A stretch of 64,000 nucleotides of DNA, from the NCBI GenBank assembly GCA_020726505.1, contig JAHLEZ010000003.1, forward strand, positions 248,001-312,000, written 5' to 3'. The stretch comes from Leptodontidium sp. MPI-SDFR-AT-0119 (taxonomy: Eukaryota; Ascomycota; Leotiomycetes; Helotiales; Leptodontidiaceae). The stretch's first letter is position 1; each line of letters begins with the position of its first letter. Positions 46,062 through 58,270 of the stretch are shown here, piece after piece. Position numbers and translations under genes: made by a program. The notes beneath the pieces were generated by a model that was not told the origin of the DNA, did not search any database, and saw only the letters and a program-made list of their open reading frames with translations.

Positions 46062-47866
46062 TCATACAGCATCATCACTGTTCTCCCTTGAATTGAGCAA
46101 CTCATATTGCTGGGTATTCTTCTGCTGGCGACGGAGTGCGAAAATCCTCGATGACTGCTTCTGGAGCATCTCGCGATACGTCCAGGCGAAGAATCCAATA
46201 AGCAGGAAGAAACAGAGCGAGACCAAGATCTGGAAGAGAGAAATGGGGATCTGATAATATGTTAGCTTCCTGCCCGTTTTCTGTCTCTGAAATGGGCATT
46301 GCTTACGTATTCCTCAAAGGTGCTGTCAATGGTGGCGGTATATCCCAATACCTCACCCGCTTTATCGAGAGCCGCAACTCGAACGAATTGGCGTTCCCAG
46401 CTATCATGCAGGAAAACGGCCTCGAACCGATCTTTGACTACCTCCTCAACGATGGCAAATTCGCCATCAGTCGCCTTCAACGATTTCGCACTCTCAAGTC
46501 TCCACTTCGCGACCTCGGTGGCTCCGTTCCAACTGGCGAAAATTTGGCCAGCGAAGACCTTGATCGCAGGAGGTGTTCTCGGCTTGCCAACCCACTTGCT
46601 CTTGAATGTGCGGTACGATTTCACCCAGCCGAAATCGAGGATCATGAAGAATAGCGAGGCGCCGAAATGTGTAGTGCACAGGACTTCGCCATCAGCTGTG
46701 AATTCCGTGTATGCTGGAGTGTTCCCCCAACCAATCATCACGTTCCCGCTCTCGGGGATTACCTGCATGGAGCCCTGCGAGATCGAGAGCACGTTATCGG
46801 GGTGCTTGTAGGTCTGGAGGAGTTTGACCGTCATGTTGTCGAAGTCGAATTGAACCAACATGCCACGGCTGAACTCTGAGAGAGGATGGAAGACATTCTT
46901 CGCGTGGTTGTCGTAGAAAGACATGGTGTTGTTTCCCCTCCATCTCGCGTGGTGCTGCCATTTGAAATTGGAAGCATACCCATCGGACAGATCTGTGAAG
47001 TCACTGTGTTTTCCCCCAAGACTCCAAAGTATATTTCCAGCCTGGTCGAGATAATATATGGCGCGCATATGCCGAGACGATATCAGGTAGTTGCCCGAAT
47101 CGTCTTTCTCAACACTATTCAGGTGGAAAAAATCCCACGCAGTCTCCTTTGTCTTCCCGTCCTTATGTCGTAATTTGAACGAATGGCTGAGCGGGACGTG
47201 ATCGGAGGCGCGCCATTGGAAGAGCAATTCGCCAGTAGCAATGTCAACTTCTTGGAAGAGGCAGTCGTCGATCCAGCATTGTCCGTCATATCCAACATCC
47301 GAGCAATCGACCTGTTTATCTTCATATATCGTGAACAGCGCAGTTCCATTTTTGGTAATTTCGAATTCGTGGAGGTCACCTCCCATGTCGATGTCGACTG
47401 AATTTACGGTATGGGCGACTTCGTAGGAGGAATCGAGCTGACAGCAGTTAGTTCTGAACATCTCAAGATTCCGTTGACGGCTAACCATAAAGTAGGAGCC
47501 ATTAGAATGAGGTCCATGGCTTGTCCCCGACCAAAAGGTCAAGAAATCTTCCCCGTTGTACCTTTGAACCTGCAAGTTCATTGCTTGTCCAAACTTCCCC
47601 TCCGACCAGACCAAATTCCCCCTTGGATCGAGTATTACCGGGCCTGGGTTCGGAACATTCACACCTCGAGGACTCAGCAGAATGAGCGAGCCATCATTGT
47701 CGCATCGAGGATCCCATTGCGATATCTGCGCCCAAGGCGTTGGCTGGCCAAGAGAGACATAGTTCTGGGTCGGATAAACCCCATAGAAGCCCAGATCGTA
47801 TGCGTTCAGGGAGAACGCTCTAACGGCTGCAGGAAGAGCTGTTAGAAGGGCGAAGGAGGACCTCAT
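46062..47866 (-). CDS. Arylsulfotransferase (ASST)-family membrane protein
   Basis: Exons 47866-46307 and 46250-46062, with a 56-nt intron, give 582 residues. A signal peptide (MRSSFALLTALPAAVRAFS) starts the protein. The mature region reads YDLGFYGVYPTQNYVS, then WDPRCDNDGSLILLSPRG, DLHEFEITKNGTALFTIYE, DHVPLSHS, WDFFHLNSVEKDDSGNYLISSRHM, and a QHHARW/SFYDNHA segment. This is the beta-propeller order of the fungal ASST family. The second exon, easily missed, adds a C-terminal membrane helix (LFQILVSLCFFLLIGFFAW) and a short cytosolic tail, making it a type I membrane protein. Several NxS/T sites suggest glycosylation. Fungal members have no confirmed substrate, so sulfotransfer is a family inference only. 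Confidence 0.88.
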
Positions 47867-49660
47867 CGTGGGATTGAATCAACAAATGCTCGTCGTTGCC
47901 AGCATTCGAGGAATAAAGAGAAAAGAGGAGGAAATCCTCCGCGACAGAGATAGCATTTTCATCTGATACCTGCCCTGCTCTATGCTCCCATCCCACATCC
48001 CATCCCATCCCATCTATCGCGACGGGGCAGTGCAATAAGCCAAGATATCGGAGTCGGATTCGTGTTATTGCGTCTCTTGTTGGATGCCATTTGCCAATCA
48101 AACCGCGTGGGGACGATCTGATTGCTGTATGGGGGAGGAATCGCGAGCGTTGCCAGCCGCGTCATGACAGCTCCTTGGCAGCCCACTTTCCTGATTCGAG
48201 CTTGATCTTGGAGATCTTGGAACTCGGTAAAAATAAAGGGGCTACGCCGACGGGCCGCTGTCCGACTTGTTACGTCCTCTCTCCCCTCACTATCATTATT
48301 TATTGAACAGCGTGATACTTTTCGTCCTGCGCTTGCGTTTGTTGACTTTCGGCTGGAGTTAATGTTCAAGTGAAGCGAGAGGGAGACCCGAGGCGAGTCA
48401 CTGGTAGACGTCAAGTCCGCACGTGATAGCCACATGATTCTTATTTCTTTCTTGGCTTTTGGGATTTCAGTTCTATTGACGTTTGCTAGCTGACTGCTAT
48501 TGAAATGGGGTTAACGCGTTATGTGTGGTGCTGAACAAAGTAGATTGTTCTCGAGTGCTGCTTCGCCCGATACCAGGAGCCGAAACGTACTCTCTCTCGG
48601 CCGACAACTCTCTCCGAAGTCTGTTCTCGGTTCTTCCTACGTGACAGGATTTGTATCTCCGAGTAGTGAGAAACTGGATAGAGCTCACCTCTACCAAGGA
48701 GACCTCGCGTTAGCTCTAGCACACCAATTGCTTCATTCTGCTTTTTGTATGCCCATGCTCTGGTAACTGTCACTACCCAGTCATTATCTCAAATAAATCC
48801 CGCTGCTGTACATGTGACAATTCCTAGTTCTAGCAGGTGGTTCTGCCACGGTCTGGAAACGTGCAAACACCGCATGAGATAGGAAATCGAAACTTAATCA
48901 TACCCAGCCAGCAGCTCAGAGTGAAGAAGAACTTGACTCAAAGTGGCAAGTCCTGCGAGTGGCACGGGCCAAGAGTTCGTGCAAGAAAATCTATATTCTC
49001 GTCGCCAGTTCTTATAGGTGGAGAATATATAATGAAGATACTGAGGACATATTAATGGATTAGATTATCTGCAGGTTCATCGGAGAAGTTCCTGAAGATT
49101 TCGTGCAAGAGATTTAAGTTATACTATAGCCAAGATCTGACGATTCCGGATGCAGAGCCTCCCAAGAAAGTCAAATGGTCAAACTAGATAACTTATACGA
49201 TGTGCACCAACATTAGTCGTGTTAATTATTATGAGTATAATTCTTGCAGATTTGACTTGTAGGAAAAGTTGAAGGAAAGGTTTGCGAGCGAAAGTCTTGA
49301 TTTTCATCACTTTCAAAAATGACCTTTTTTGCAAGCTTTTCAATGCGCTTCGGCAAGGACACCATTGGAAAACAGCTGGCGCGTTATTGATATTGTACCG
49401 AGATACCACTTGGTACTTCGCTCGGCTGACTTCGTTTCCTCGTATAAGCTCGGTATTCTGAATTCACGAAGTAGATGGATCGGGTAAGCGGTGCTTAAGT
49501 TGACTTTACTATAGTGCAAGTGTAAGGAGTTCGAATTTAAGAGCCGGCCGGGAGTGATGATCAGTAGAACAGCTCGGTGAAATCATGAAGCGAGGATGGA
49601 AGAAGTTCTTGCTACGTTGATCACTAGTACCGATGGCTGGTTTGAGAATAACCAAGTCAA
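47867..49660. other. Intergenic, 1.8 kb
   Basis: Upstream of the ASST gene. No supported reading frame; open stretches on both strands near 48500-48770 overlap and look random. Confidence 0.5.
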
Positions 49661-50192
49661 GTGTTCAGCTCATCAACTGAAGTTGCATCTTCTTACCCTC
49701 GTCTCACCAAACTTCTGCCATCGAAGACACGTCAAGTCTCAGTCTCTCCCATAACAGTAAAGAAGCGTGTCTCAATCCACCAACTCCTCCCTACTGCCCT
49801 CGCCGCACTCCCTTGCCTAACAGCCCTAGCAACCACTTCTTACAACCCCGCTCCAATGACCAACATCCATATCAAGCGACAATCCAGTGGTCTCCTATTC
49901 GACATCCTCAACCTTCCAATCGCAGGTATATCCATCCGCGAGATCAATATCTCCCTCATCACCTTCCAAGACGAAGTTTTCGACATCTCGAACATCTTGA
50001 TCTTCGGAACTGTCAACGACGGCAGCGTCAATTGTACCTCCCCCGAGCCAGAAGCTGGAGACGGGGGTACTAGTGGGACCTGCGAGGGTTGAGCAGTCTG
50101 TAGTGGTTAATGTGGATACTATTACGGTATCTTTGATCACGTTTGGGGATGAGGTGTTTGACATCTCGAATATTTCGATTTTGGAGATGTAA
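49661..50192 (+). pseudogene. Small repeat-containing secreted-peptide-like frame, possibly broken
   Basis: An open frame runs from about 49661 to 50092, but the only internal ATG is at 49856, after a signal-peptide-like stretch (LLPTALAALPCLTALA, residues about 43-58 of the open frame). This hydrophobic stretch and a following KR dibasic site (HIKRQSSG) suggest a secreted, Kex2-processed peptide whose true first exon is not found. The segment SLITFQDEVFDISNI recurs 60 codons later, in the next frame, as SLITFGDEVFDISNI, ending at TAA 50192. Joining the two needs an intron (possibly 50008-50093, weak donor) or reflects a frameshift. Function unknown. Could also be a small effector-like gene; the model is uncertain. 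Confidence 0.4.
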
Positions 50193-53100
50193 ATGATGTT
50201 GGATGTGAGTGAACATGGAGAAGCGATTTGAGACAGCAGTTTGAGACCAAAGACGGTGATAATCTGCTGCTGGGATGTTGTGAGGAGAGACTTACGTACT
50301 TCCAATCTAAATATGGGATTGATTGGAAGTGATATGTCTGCAATGAGGTCTGTATAGGGCGAATACATAAAAATCCCAAGATTTGTTGTTGCAGAGCGCA
50401 AAATGTCCAAACAGGCCATTGAAACCACAGTCAAATTCAGTAATATAGTTGATTATCTGTTATCTTTCAAAAAGAAAACGCCCTCTCTATGAGGTCAACT
50501 TGATTCCACTTCCTAAGACACGTTTCAAAACTCCAAAATATCCGTCGTGGTACATCAACCAAAATCTCTGGTTAGTCACTTGATAATTGACAACGAAAAG
50601 AGCGTCAACAGCACCTCGTCCAATGGCTACGAGATATTTCAGACCGAGGTATGTGTAGTTTCCGCACAAAATCCTCTGTGGCTCGTCTTGTCAATCCGAA
50701 GTTGAGTGCAAGTAAACAAATCGCAGCAAACTTGGTGATCATTTCAACTAGCCTAGACTTTCCAATCATGATCCTTAGCTATGGTCCTGTTCTTCCGTTT
50801 GAAATCATCAACAGTCACCCGTCCATAACGTTGAAGGGGAGAAACTTTGACTTTGCTCCAACGACTGGACATTCACTCATATGTCAGCTAGAAAAAACCA
50901 TAACGAAACTTCGCTTCAGGTGCCACGTTTTAATTGGCTTGAGAGTTTCCGGAGCTCATTGGCTCTCAGATTCACAGAAGGATACCCCTAAGTCCGTCCT
51001 ACTAGAAATAAATACACTTCACCATCTTACCAACTCCAGCCTCGTGGTCTTCCTCTTGTGTATGTATATATATCAATCCCATCGCTATCCTTTCAAGACC
51101 ACCCAATGGACCAGATCTGTCCGTCCGCTCCTATGGAATGTAGACTGTGGCCAGCGCTTCTACCAACCGAGTTTACTGGTGCTTTCAACTCCCCCCATCA
51201 CCGTCAAGGATTGTGAACTGTAGATATATGTCTTGAAATGCATCGCATCAGCGGAGTCCTGGCCACGTTCAACTCGTCCACTTGTCTGGCGATATCAACA
51301 GTTCTTCTCAGAAGGTCAGAAGTTTGACAGTGAACTGACGATATACTTCGGCATTCCCTAGTAAACTTCGCTTCGTAACATCTTTGATTTTTGTAATCCT
51401 GAAAGAGAAGTGTCGCAAATCCGCCAAAACATACCAGCCAGCCATAGTAAAATGCAACACTTGCTTGCCCCTCGACAAACATGCCTTCTTCGCCTCGCTT
51501 TGCCTCTTCTCAATGCCTTCCTTCAAGATACGCACTGCCGTATATATACTCCAAGACTTCATAATTCTCCGGGGATGGCAAGCTTACTCATGTAGTGAAT
51601 ACCGAGGAGTCATGTTTGGCCTCTCTAACCCTCCATTCCGGGTCAAACTACATTCACTAACTCAGTATACGTGAGTTTGTCAGAGAGGATTTTGCCTCGG
51701 GACTTTGAAGCTATAAATACCCCCAATGAATCATACTACATCCATGGAGATCCACCAAATGCAGAAGCCGCTGGTTCATTGAGCCTGCAAACTTCCCGGT
51801 CCAAAGCAAGCAATGGGACAGAGCCCACATGTCCTAGACTCTATACATAGAGATACACACGATAGTAGGGACGCAGGTCATGTTATTGTCACACGTCTGT
51901 GGAGGGTGCAAGGAAAATGGAAGAGAAGCAAGCATGACAGCAGTGAGGATAACGACAACAACGACCAACTTTCAACTCCGCTACTGAGATCCCCAAATTC
52001 GTAGAGGAGGAGTTTGACCAAGTCACATCTCGTTCATACCCTGATTGAGAAAAGTGATGTTAATTCCTTTTTGCATGCTGGAGTCAGACGGGATCGATTT
52101 GTTTCCCCGTTCCCGCAGACCTGTTCTAATATGCATTTGACACTTCACCACATTCACTGGGTACTCTGTCTTCGAGGAATGAAGCCGTATCAGCAATTCT
52201 AGTGCATTCATTAAGCAGATGCATGGAAGGAAACTCTCTTCACAATGCCACCAACATCGAAAGTGAAATGAACACATAAGCCGCCAGCAACTCCATTTCC
52301 CCCTCTATTTATCCTCAAGTACAATAAACTAAAACAGCAGTAAACAACAAAGCTCCGAATCACAGAAGCGCAGCGTAGAACAGCATTCAAAATTCTAAGT
52401 CAAAATTAAGAGTAACAAGCGCCTTCTGTCTCCACCAACATCTCTACTAAGAATCATAACACCTCGCATATACGGAGGTACCCCCACTCCACTCTCACAA
52501 CCCAACAGATAATTCTCCAACGTTCCCCCCTTCCTCATCAATCATGACAGAAAACCAACAAACCCACCCCGCTCAGCACCCTTGGTATCGGTACGAGAGT
52601 AAAACAAACGCCCGATGCGATACCGTCGTATTGAAATCCGTCCCGACTCATGTCCTTCCCCACCGAAGCCGGAGGAGAGGACAGCTGCATATGCAGAATC
52701 GCGCGTGCCATTCCATGCTACGGTATGCCACACCGCTGCATTAGATCAACCCTTCCATTCCCTTCCCTCCCCTCCCTTGTCTTATGCGATGCGATGCATA
52801 ACATACATAACCTTACCCACTGTTTGTTTCTGCTGTACTCCGTACTGTAATGGACCACGATCGATCAGTCTTAACTCCAAAAGCAACTTTAAAAGATTAA
52901 TAACAGTAAGGTGCGGCATCAAGTAAACGTCTTGCACAGCTCTCCTCTCCATTTTCGAAGGAGAGAAGGGCAGGTCAGGTCAGGAGGGAAAACGTAAGAC
53001 ATGAAGTTTAAGACATCTCTTCTGCACATCGACGATCTTCACCCCCTTCTTATCCAGCTCTTCCAGCTCTTCCCCCCTTTCCAAACAATCCCGCAGCCTT

Positions 53101-53742
53101 GTAACAACCACCACCACCATCTCTCGAACCGAGCTTCCTCTCTTTTGCACTTCCACCTTCCTCACCACCCACTGCCCCCTTTCCAGCTCCCTCCTTCCCA
53201 AACCTCAAAGGTAATAAGCAAGTTTCGCTCATTTCATTTCATTTCGGCGTTTCCCTTTATTCCAACCCGTTCTTCTTACGGAGTACCATCCGAAAGTACA
53301 TCCCACTACTGCACGTACGGCATCCTACCTCCCCTAACCAAACATGACCTAACCTAATCCAAGTCAGCTGCAGCCGAAAGAGACGAAACGAAACGAAAGC
53401 CATCGAAATGGAAAAACGGGGGAGTCGGAGCGGCATCGGCTGGGTGCTTGTAACTTGCTTGGTTGATTGCTTGCGCTTTGCTGCAAATGCAAAGGTCTGC
53501 CTGCAGCTTGCATGCAGCGTGCAGGAGGCACTAATACCGAGAAGAGAAACGAATGTGGTTTCGCCCCCACACCTCTCCATCTCATCTTAAAAAAGAGAAT
53601 TAAGGGAGGAAGGAAGGAAGGATCGTGGAAGTGAAAATGGGGAGTGAGTGATTGATACTTTCGTACTGTAGATGTTATGTTTCTGCGGATTGGTAAGAGG
53701 TTGTTTGGTAGAGCTAGCTGAGTTAGGAATTTTTTGAGGCAT

Positions 53743-53756
53743 AGACACACACACAC
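53743..53756 (+). repeat. (AC)n microsatellite
   Basis: About seven AC units in the gene-poor block. Confidence 0.8.
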
Positions 53757-53811
53757 CCCTGACATATTTCTTTGTCTCTAAGTACCCTATGTACAGTTTA
53801 TACTAAAGATA

Positions 53812-53833
53812 GATGAATGGATGGATGGATGGA
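53812..53833 (+). repeat. (GATG)n-type tetranucleotide repeat
   Basis: About five ATGG/GATG units, partly imperfect. Confidence 0.8.
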
Positions 53834-53976
53834 TATAGTAAGGAAGGAGAAATGGCACACTCCTAAACGAGCGGTTGTAAACAGATCGACCAATCAACGA
53901 ACCAATCAACCTATACATAACAAGACAGTCAGTAAAAAAAGGTACCAGTAGAAGCCGCAAAGAAATCTGAAACAAC

Positions 53977-53999
53977 GAGAGAGAGAGAGAGAGAGAGAG
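53977..53999 (+). repeat. (GA)n microsatellite
   Basis: About eleven uninterrupted GA units. Confidence 0.9.
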
Positions 54000-54253
54000 G
54001 GAGGCAAAAGCAAATATCTACAGCCGTATGTATACAGCAGAATAGTAAAAGAAGAAAAAAAGAAATCAACCAACCATCCAATGACCAGCCTCCTTTCCCA
54101 ACATCCTCTACAAAGGGGTTACCTGATTCCTCCTCGCCCTCGCCCAGCTCTGATCAAGAATCTAAGGATAGGACCAAGTTACTGTAATGAATCAAACTTG
54201 TTGATCTACAGTAAGAACTGAAACTGACTTAGTACGATAACCCAAGACACGGT

Positions 54254-54270
54254 ACTTGTACAGTACAAGT
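54254..54270. repeat. Inverted repeat, 8-bp arms
   Basis: ACTTGTAC and its reverse complement GTACAAGT are separated by one base. Possible protein-binding palindrome or short hairpin; function unknown. Confidence 0.6.
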
Positions 54271-54414
54271 GTTACAAGTGTTTGTCACCTCTCTCTCTCT
54301 CCCCCATCCCTTCTCTCCAAACACGCTCGCTCGCTCACTAACAAAAGCAACGAAACAGAATCCAAAACAAGGCCATTCCAAGCTCAAGTCAGAGAGGTCG
54401 AGGAATTTCCACCT

Positions 54415-54445
54415 GCAGAACCAGAACCAGAACCAGAATCAGAAC
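54415..54445 (+). repeat. (CCAGAA)n hexanucleotide repeat
   Basis: Four to five units with one substitution. Confidence 0.8.
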
Positions 54446-55767
54446 TAAGACAAAGACTACCTCAGGGGGCTAGCTAGCGAAGCGGCTGCTAAATGACACG
54501 CATCTCGCGTTGCTCGCGTTTTTTTCTCTTTAATCTGGAAGAAAAGAGGAAGATCAAGGAACTACCCGTCCGCCCTCTCGACGCCCTTTCGACGCACACA
54601 CGCACGCACGCCCGGCTAGGCGGTTGGTTAAAAGGTAAATAGATTGATTTGATGGTCCGTAGTTCGCATATTGACCCTGTGCGTTCGCCGCTTGTTGATG
54701 CTGGTGGCTTTTTTTTTCCGGGAAAAGGAGATGATGGGTGGGTGGCTGGCTGGGAAGTAGGTTAGTTGGGACAGAGGCCAAACAAAGGTCGCAAAGAACA
54801 CTGGCCCTGCCTATGTCGGTGCTGGTGGCCCATTTTTCCTCAATCGCTTTTTGTATTGCTGTACCTACTGTACCTGAAGTACAGAGAGTACATTGAGAAT
54901 CTCGCCGTACGTAATGTTACAATGCTGTGATCCTCAACCCCCCTTCTTCCGCTCTATCGTACATCCGACGCACGACAAGCAGCTGCATCTATATCTGCAT
55001 CTGCGCCTTCTTCCCCTGACTGTATTCCATCCGATATTTCTCCCCTGCGGCTGTGTCGGGCATTCTCCCAGTCGCGCCATGTGGTATCCATCCATCTCCT
55101 ACCAGCTAATCAAAACAAACAAAAATAAATCAAATATCCAACCGCCCAAGCAAAATCAAAGCAAAATTCCGCCCGCCATTTATCCTTCTCAGTCCAAGTA
55201 CGCATGATGAACATTTGCCCTAAAATCAATATCGCCTGTATACCGTTGAAAACCCGAAAAGAAATAGTTGTAAAAATGTGAAAGGAAAAATCCGAAGAAT
55301 TGAGTAAATGCAACTGCCACGATGCAAATGCAAAATACAGCGCTTCCCACCAATACTGGCTCGCTCTCTCGTGAGATCAATGGTATCATCCGCTTGCGTG
55401 AAACGTTAAATGTCCTGAAGGTCGAAGGCAAAGAAAATTTGTGGTGTTTTGTTCGTTCGCGTGGAGGGTGTATTAGGATGCCGCATTATTCGAAGGGAGA
55501 AAGTCCGTAAATATTTGATGGCACGCATAAGAACGTAAAGGCGTTAAATGAGTCGAATGTAAAGGTAAGACGTTATTACATAGAATTAGTCGTCGATGGC
55601 GTATATAGGAGTCCATTAGATGCGATCGTTGAAGGCGTAAACTCTAGTAAGAAGCGTCTAATCGATCAAGTTCCAAAGTCGTGAGAAATTAAGTCCGTAA
55701 AAGATATGTTGAAAGACGAGGGATTTCGAGCCAATGTAGACTGAATGGTTCGTTTTCGAGATCGAAA

Positions 55768-57054
55768 TTATACATTGGATGGGGGTTGGGTTGGCGTTGG
55801 TATTGTCGGAGCGGGTGCTGCGACCACAACAGGAAGACTGCTCGCAACCGAACTAGCCACCTCAACTGGACCTGCTACCGGAACAGCCTCTGAGGTTGCT
55901 CTCGAAGTCGTCGCTTGTGGTTCTTCCGGTTCTATTATCGAGCTAATTGTTGGGTTGACCTTGAAACTGATTTCCCCTGGTTGCTTTGGAGTCGCCTTCA
56001 ACGCTGTTAGCATTTTCTTTCCCACCACAAGAACACCACAACCAACCTTGGAGGCTTTGGGAGCCGCTTTCGGTCGTCTCTTCTTCCCTGGTGATCCTGC
56101 ACTCTCGGGAATATCCCTTTCAATTGGTATTCCTGGACTCGGCGCATAGTGGAGAGCTGGCGCTACCGCAGGAAGAATTGTCGCATAACTAGAACCACTA
56201 CCATCCTCTCCAGAAACCTGATAAGTTGTCATTGAAGGAGCTGGCGGTAGAATATCCCCTCTAGCAATTGCTTCCTGCTGTTTGCGCTCAACATCCTTTT
56301 TAGACGGTCGACCGCGTTTCTTGGGTTCGAGGGTTGGAAAGGAGGGGTTCATGGACAGAGGAGAGCCATTCGAAGGCTTGGGACGTATATCGCGCGCAAT
56401 TATAACAGGATCGCCACTTGATTGTCGTCGCTTTGGCGGAGGGCCTGAAGAAAGGACTTCTAACGTTCCTGGACCTGACTTGCGCTTGATACCAGAACTT
56501 GCGACACTCGACATTGGGACAGGAAGGTTGTGGCTTTGGCTCTGGCTCTGGCTCTGGCCCTGGAGTTGGGTCTGGAAGATTGGCGCCGCTGGACTGGATC
56601 GGAGACTTTCGAAAACATCTTTACATTGTTTTAGGGTTCGTCCTGTTCTGGAAGTCAGCAATCTAATAAATCGTCCGATATATAGGTCAAAGTCCCGACG
56701 ATGTCTGTGTGTTGTTGCGCGATATCGATTCGCGATCTAGGGAACCTTGCTTCGGAAGTTTTACTGAAAGTCGACGACCAACTCACCTCGAGGAACCAGC
56801 ATATCGTCCCACGCCGGGGAAGGAGAATGATCATTGAGAAAGGCGAAGAGTCTCTCCAGTGGAATGGGACTGGTCCTGATGGCTTCTGCGAGGACAAAGC
56901 GCTATAGACGAGGGCCATATTAGTATTACACGCGCAATAGGGAGACGATGCGCCTGGAGTGGTGGAAGCGACTTCTTGATATCTCCTCGAGAACGGACCG
57001 CGCCAACCTCATTCCACGTACCTTTTCGTCGTCTGAGAACGGCTGGGTGTCCAT
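55768..57054 (-). CDS. AT-hook nuclear protein of a fungal chromatin-associated family
   Basis: Exons 57054-57022, 56901-56787 and 56642-55768 give 340 residues. The N-terminus (MDTQPFSDDEK, RFVLAEAIRTSPI, WDDMLVPRGRTLKQCKDVFE) resembles the Myb-like helical domain found at the start of many uncharacterised ascomycete nuclear proteins. It only becomes visible once the two small upstream exons are joined. An AT-hook (KKRGRPSKKD, about residue 150) follows, then basic clusters (KRKSG, KKRRPKAAPK). A short QSQSQSQ repeat is encoded at 56530-56568. The C-terminal 60 residues are Ala/Thr/Pro-rich. It probably binds AT-rich DNA in the nucleus; the exact role is unknown. The gene is divergent from SET2, with 3.5 kb between the starts. 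Confidence 0.8.
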
Positions 57055-57558
57055 CTTGTTGAGCTGATACTGACAGGATTCGAAGAGAAAGATGCGCAGA
57101 AGAGAAGTGGAGCAACTGGCGCACGGTGTAGGAGGAGGGAGGGGGGTGGAGGGTTGGCGGAAAAGGCGAATTAAAGGGCATTAAGTACTCTTTTTGGGAT
57201 CTATATCACTCTCGAAGCAATGTAGGGAGCGTGGAGTCGGTCGAATGATCGTCTGATGTCGCAAAGCAATGCAGGTGAGTATGCAACTGGACGGGGTTTG
57301 GCGTGAAAAGAGTGAGGCCGCTTGGGAGGTCGAGGTCGAGGACGAGGTCAAAAGAGGGTAGGGGGAGGGAGGGTAAAGTAAGTAGAAGGGAAGAATAAGT
57401 GAAGCAGTCCGAATGGGCCTCGAAATGGGCCGCCACCACCAGGTTGAGGGAGAGAACGCGCGAGGACTGGAGGAGGTGGGGAGGTAGAGAAGAGAGGAGT
57501 GCAGGATAGAGAAGACCTTGACCTGACCCGGCCAGACTAGAGTAGGAGAGAAGGGACA

Positions 57559-57592
57559 CCAGGTAGGTAAGGTAGGTAGGTAAAGTAGGTTA
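57559..57592 (+). repeat. (GTAG)n microsatellite, first block
   Basis: Imperfect TAGG/GTAA units upstream of the AT-hook gene. Confidence 0.8.
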
Positions 57593-57693
57593 GAAAAGAG
57601 GGAGGAGGGCAAGAGACCGGACCGGTTGATTGACAAAGTCGCCTGGAGCGTCAAAACCAGACAGAGAAGCGTTAAAAGGAGCGGCAGTTAAGT

Positions 57694-57777
57694 GGGTAGG
57701 TAGGTAAGGTAAGGTAGGTAAGGTGGGTGGGTAGGTAGTCGAAAGCAGGTGTAGGTAGGTAGGTAGGGAGGTACCTT
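57694..57777 (+). repeat. (GTAG)n microsatellite, second block
   Basis: An 84-bp imperfect array of GTAG, GGTA and GGTG units. Confidence 0.85.
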
Positions 57778-57788
57778 AGGTTGGGGCT

Positions 57789-57826
57789 GGATCTGGATAT
57801 GGATATGGATACGGACATGGACAAGG
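57789..57826 (+). repeat. (GGATAT)n hexanucleotide repeat
   Basis: Five to six imperfect units, directly after the second GTAG block. Confidence 0.8.
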
Positions 57827-57880
57827 AAGAGGGATTGTATGAACAGAATAGTGTCGAGTAGTGTCAAACTGAGAGACAAC

Positions 57881-57918
57881 TGTAGGTAGGTAGGTAGGTA
57901 TGTAGGTAGGTAGGTAGA
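57881..57918 (+). repeat. (GTAG)n microsatellite, third block
   Basis: Nearly perfect TAGG array of about nine units with one change. Confidence 0.9.
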
Positions 57919-58220
57919 GAGTGAAGTGTATGAAGTAGGTAGCGCGCAAGGCCAGCTGCAGTAGTAAATTACTCTGAAGACGTGCATGATGCACGCTGCA
58001 GCTGCTGCATACTGCCTACTGAATGTCCAATCCGGCGTATTCAGACGGGGCCAACCCCCAAGAAAGCCGCGATATGATATGCTGGCGCTGCCATGCCATG
58101 CAATGGAAGCCATCTATCCATGCTGTCCATGGCCAGGTGCCCGTCCATGTTCATCCATGTTCATCCATGACCATGTCTTCGTCCAGCCTGGCACTGGCAG
58201 GAAGCTGTCCCGGCTGGTTA

Positions 58221-58270
58221 ACAGTGCAGTGCAGTGCAGCGCAGCGCAGTTCAGTTCAGGGCAGGGCAGT
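58221..58270 (+). repeat. CAGTG/CAGCG/CAGTT short tandem array
   Basis: Consecutive five-base units that change gradually from GCAGT to GCAGC to TCAGT to GCAGG, suggesting stepwise slippage and substitution. Confidence 0.75.

Larger units (their letters stand above)
50193..55767. other. Gene-poor block, 5.6 kb, microsatellite-rich
   Basis: No coding region could be supported over 5.6 kb. From about 52.5 to 55 kb it contains several simple repeats and pyrimidine-rich stretches (listed separately) and a near-perfect inverted repeat at 54254-54270. It lies 3' of the AT-hook gene. A non-coding transcript or long UTR is possible but not shown. Confidence 0.5.

Noticed and set aside
49480..49560. 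GTTCGAATTT sequence resembling a tRNA T-loop
   Set aside because: No D-arm or anticodon arm upstream; an isolated B-box-like match.
49895..50434. 179-codon open stretch on the minus strand
   Set aside because: Antisense shadow of the plus-strand repeat peptide; it lacks an ATG start at its listed beginning.
57206..57654. Open stretches of 117-157 codons on the minus strand
   Set aside because: They are translations of CT/GA-rich and microsatellite DNA upstream of the AT-hook gene, without splice-compatible structure or motifs.
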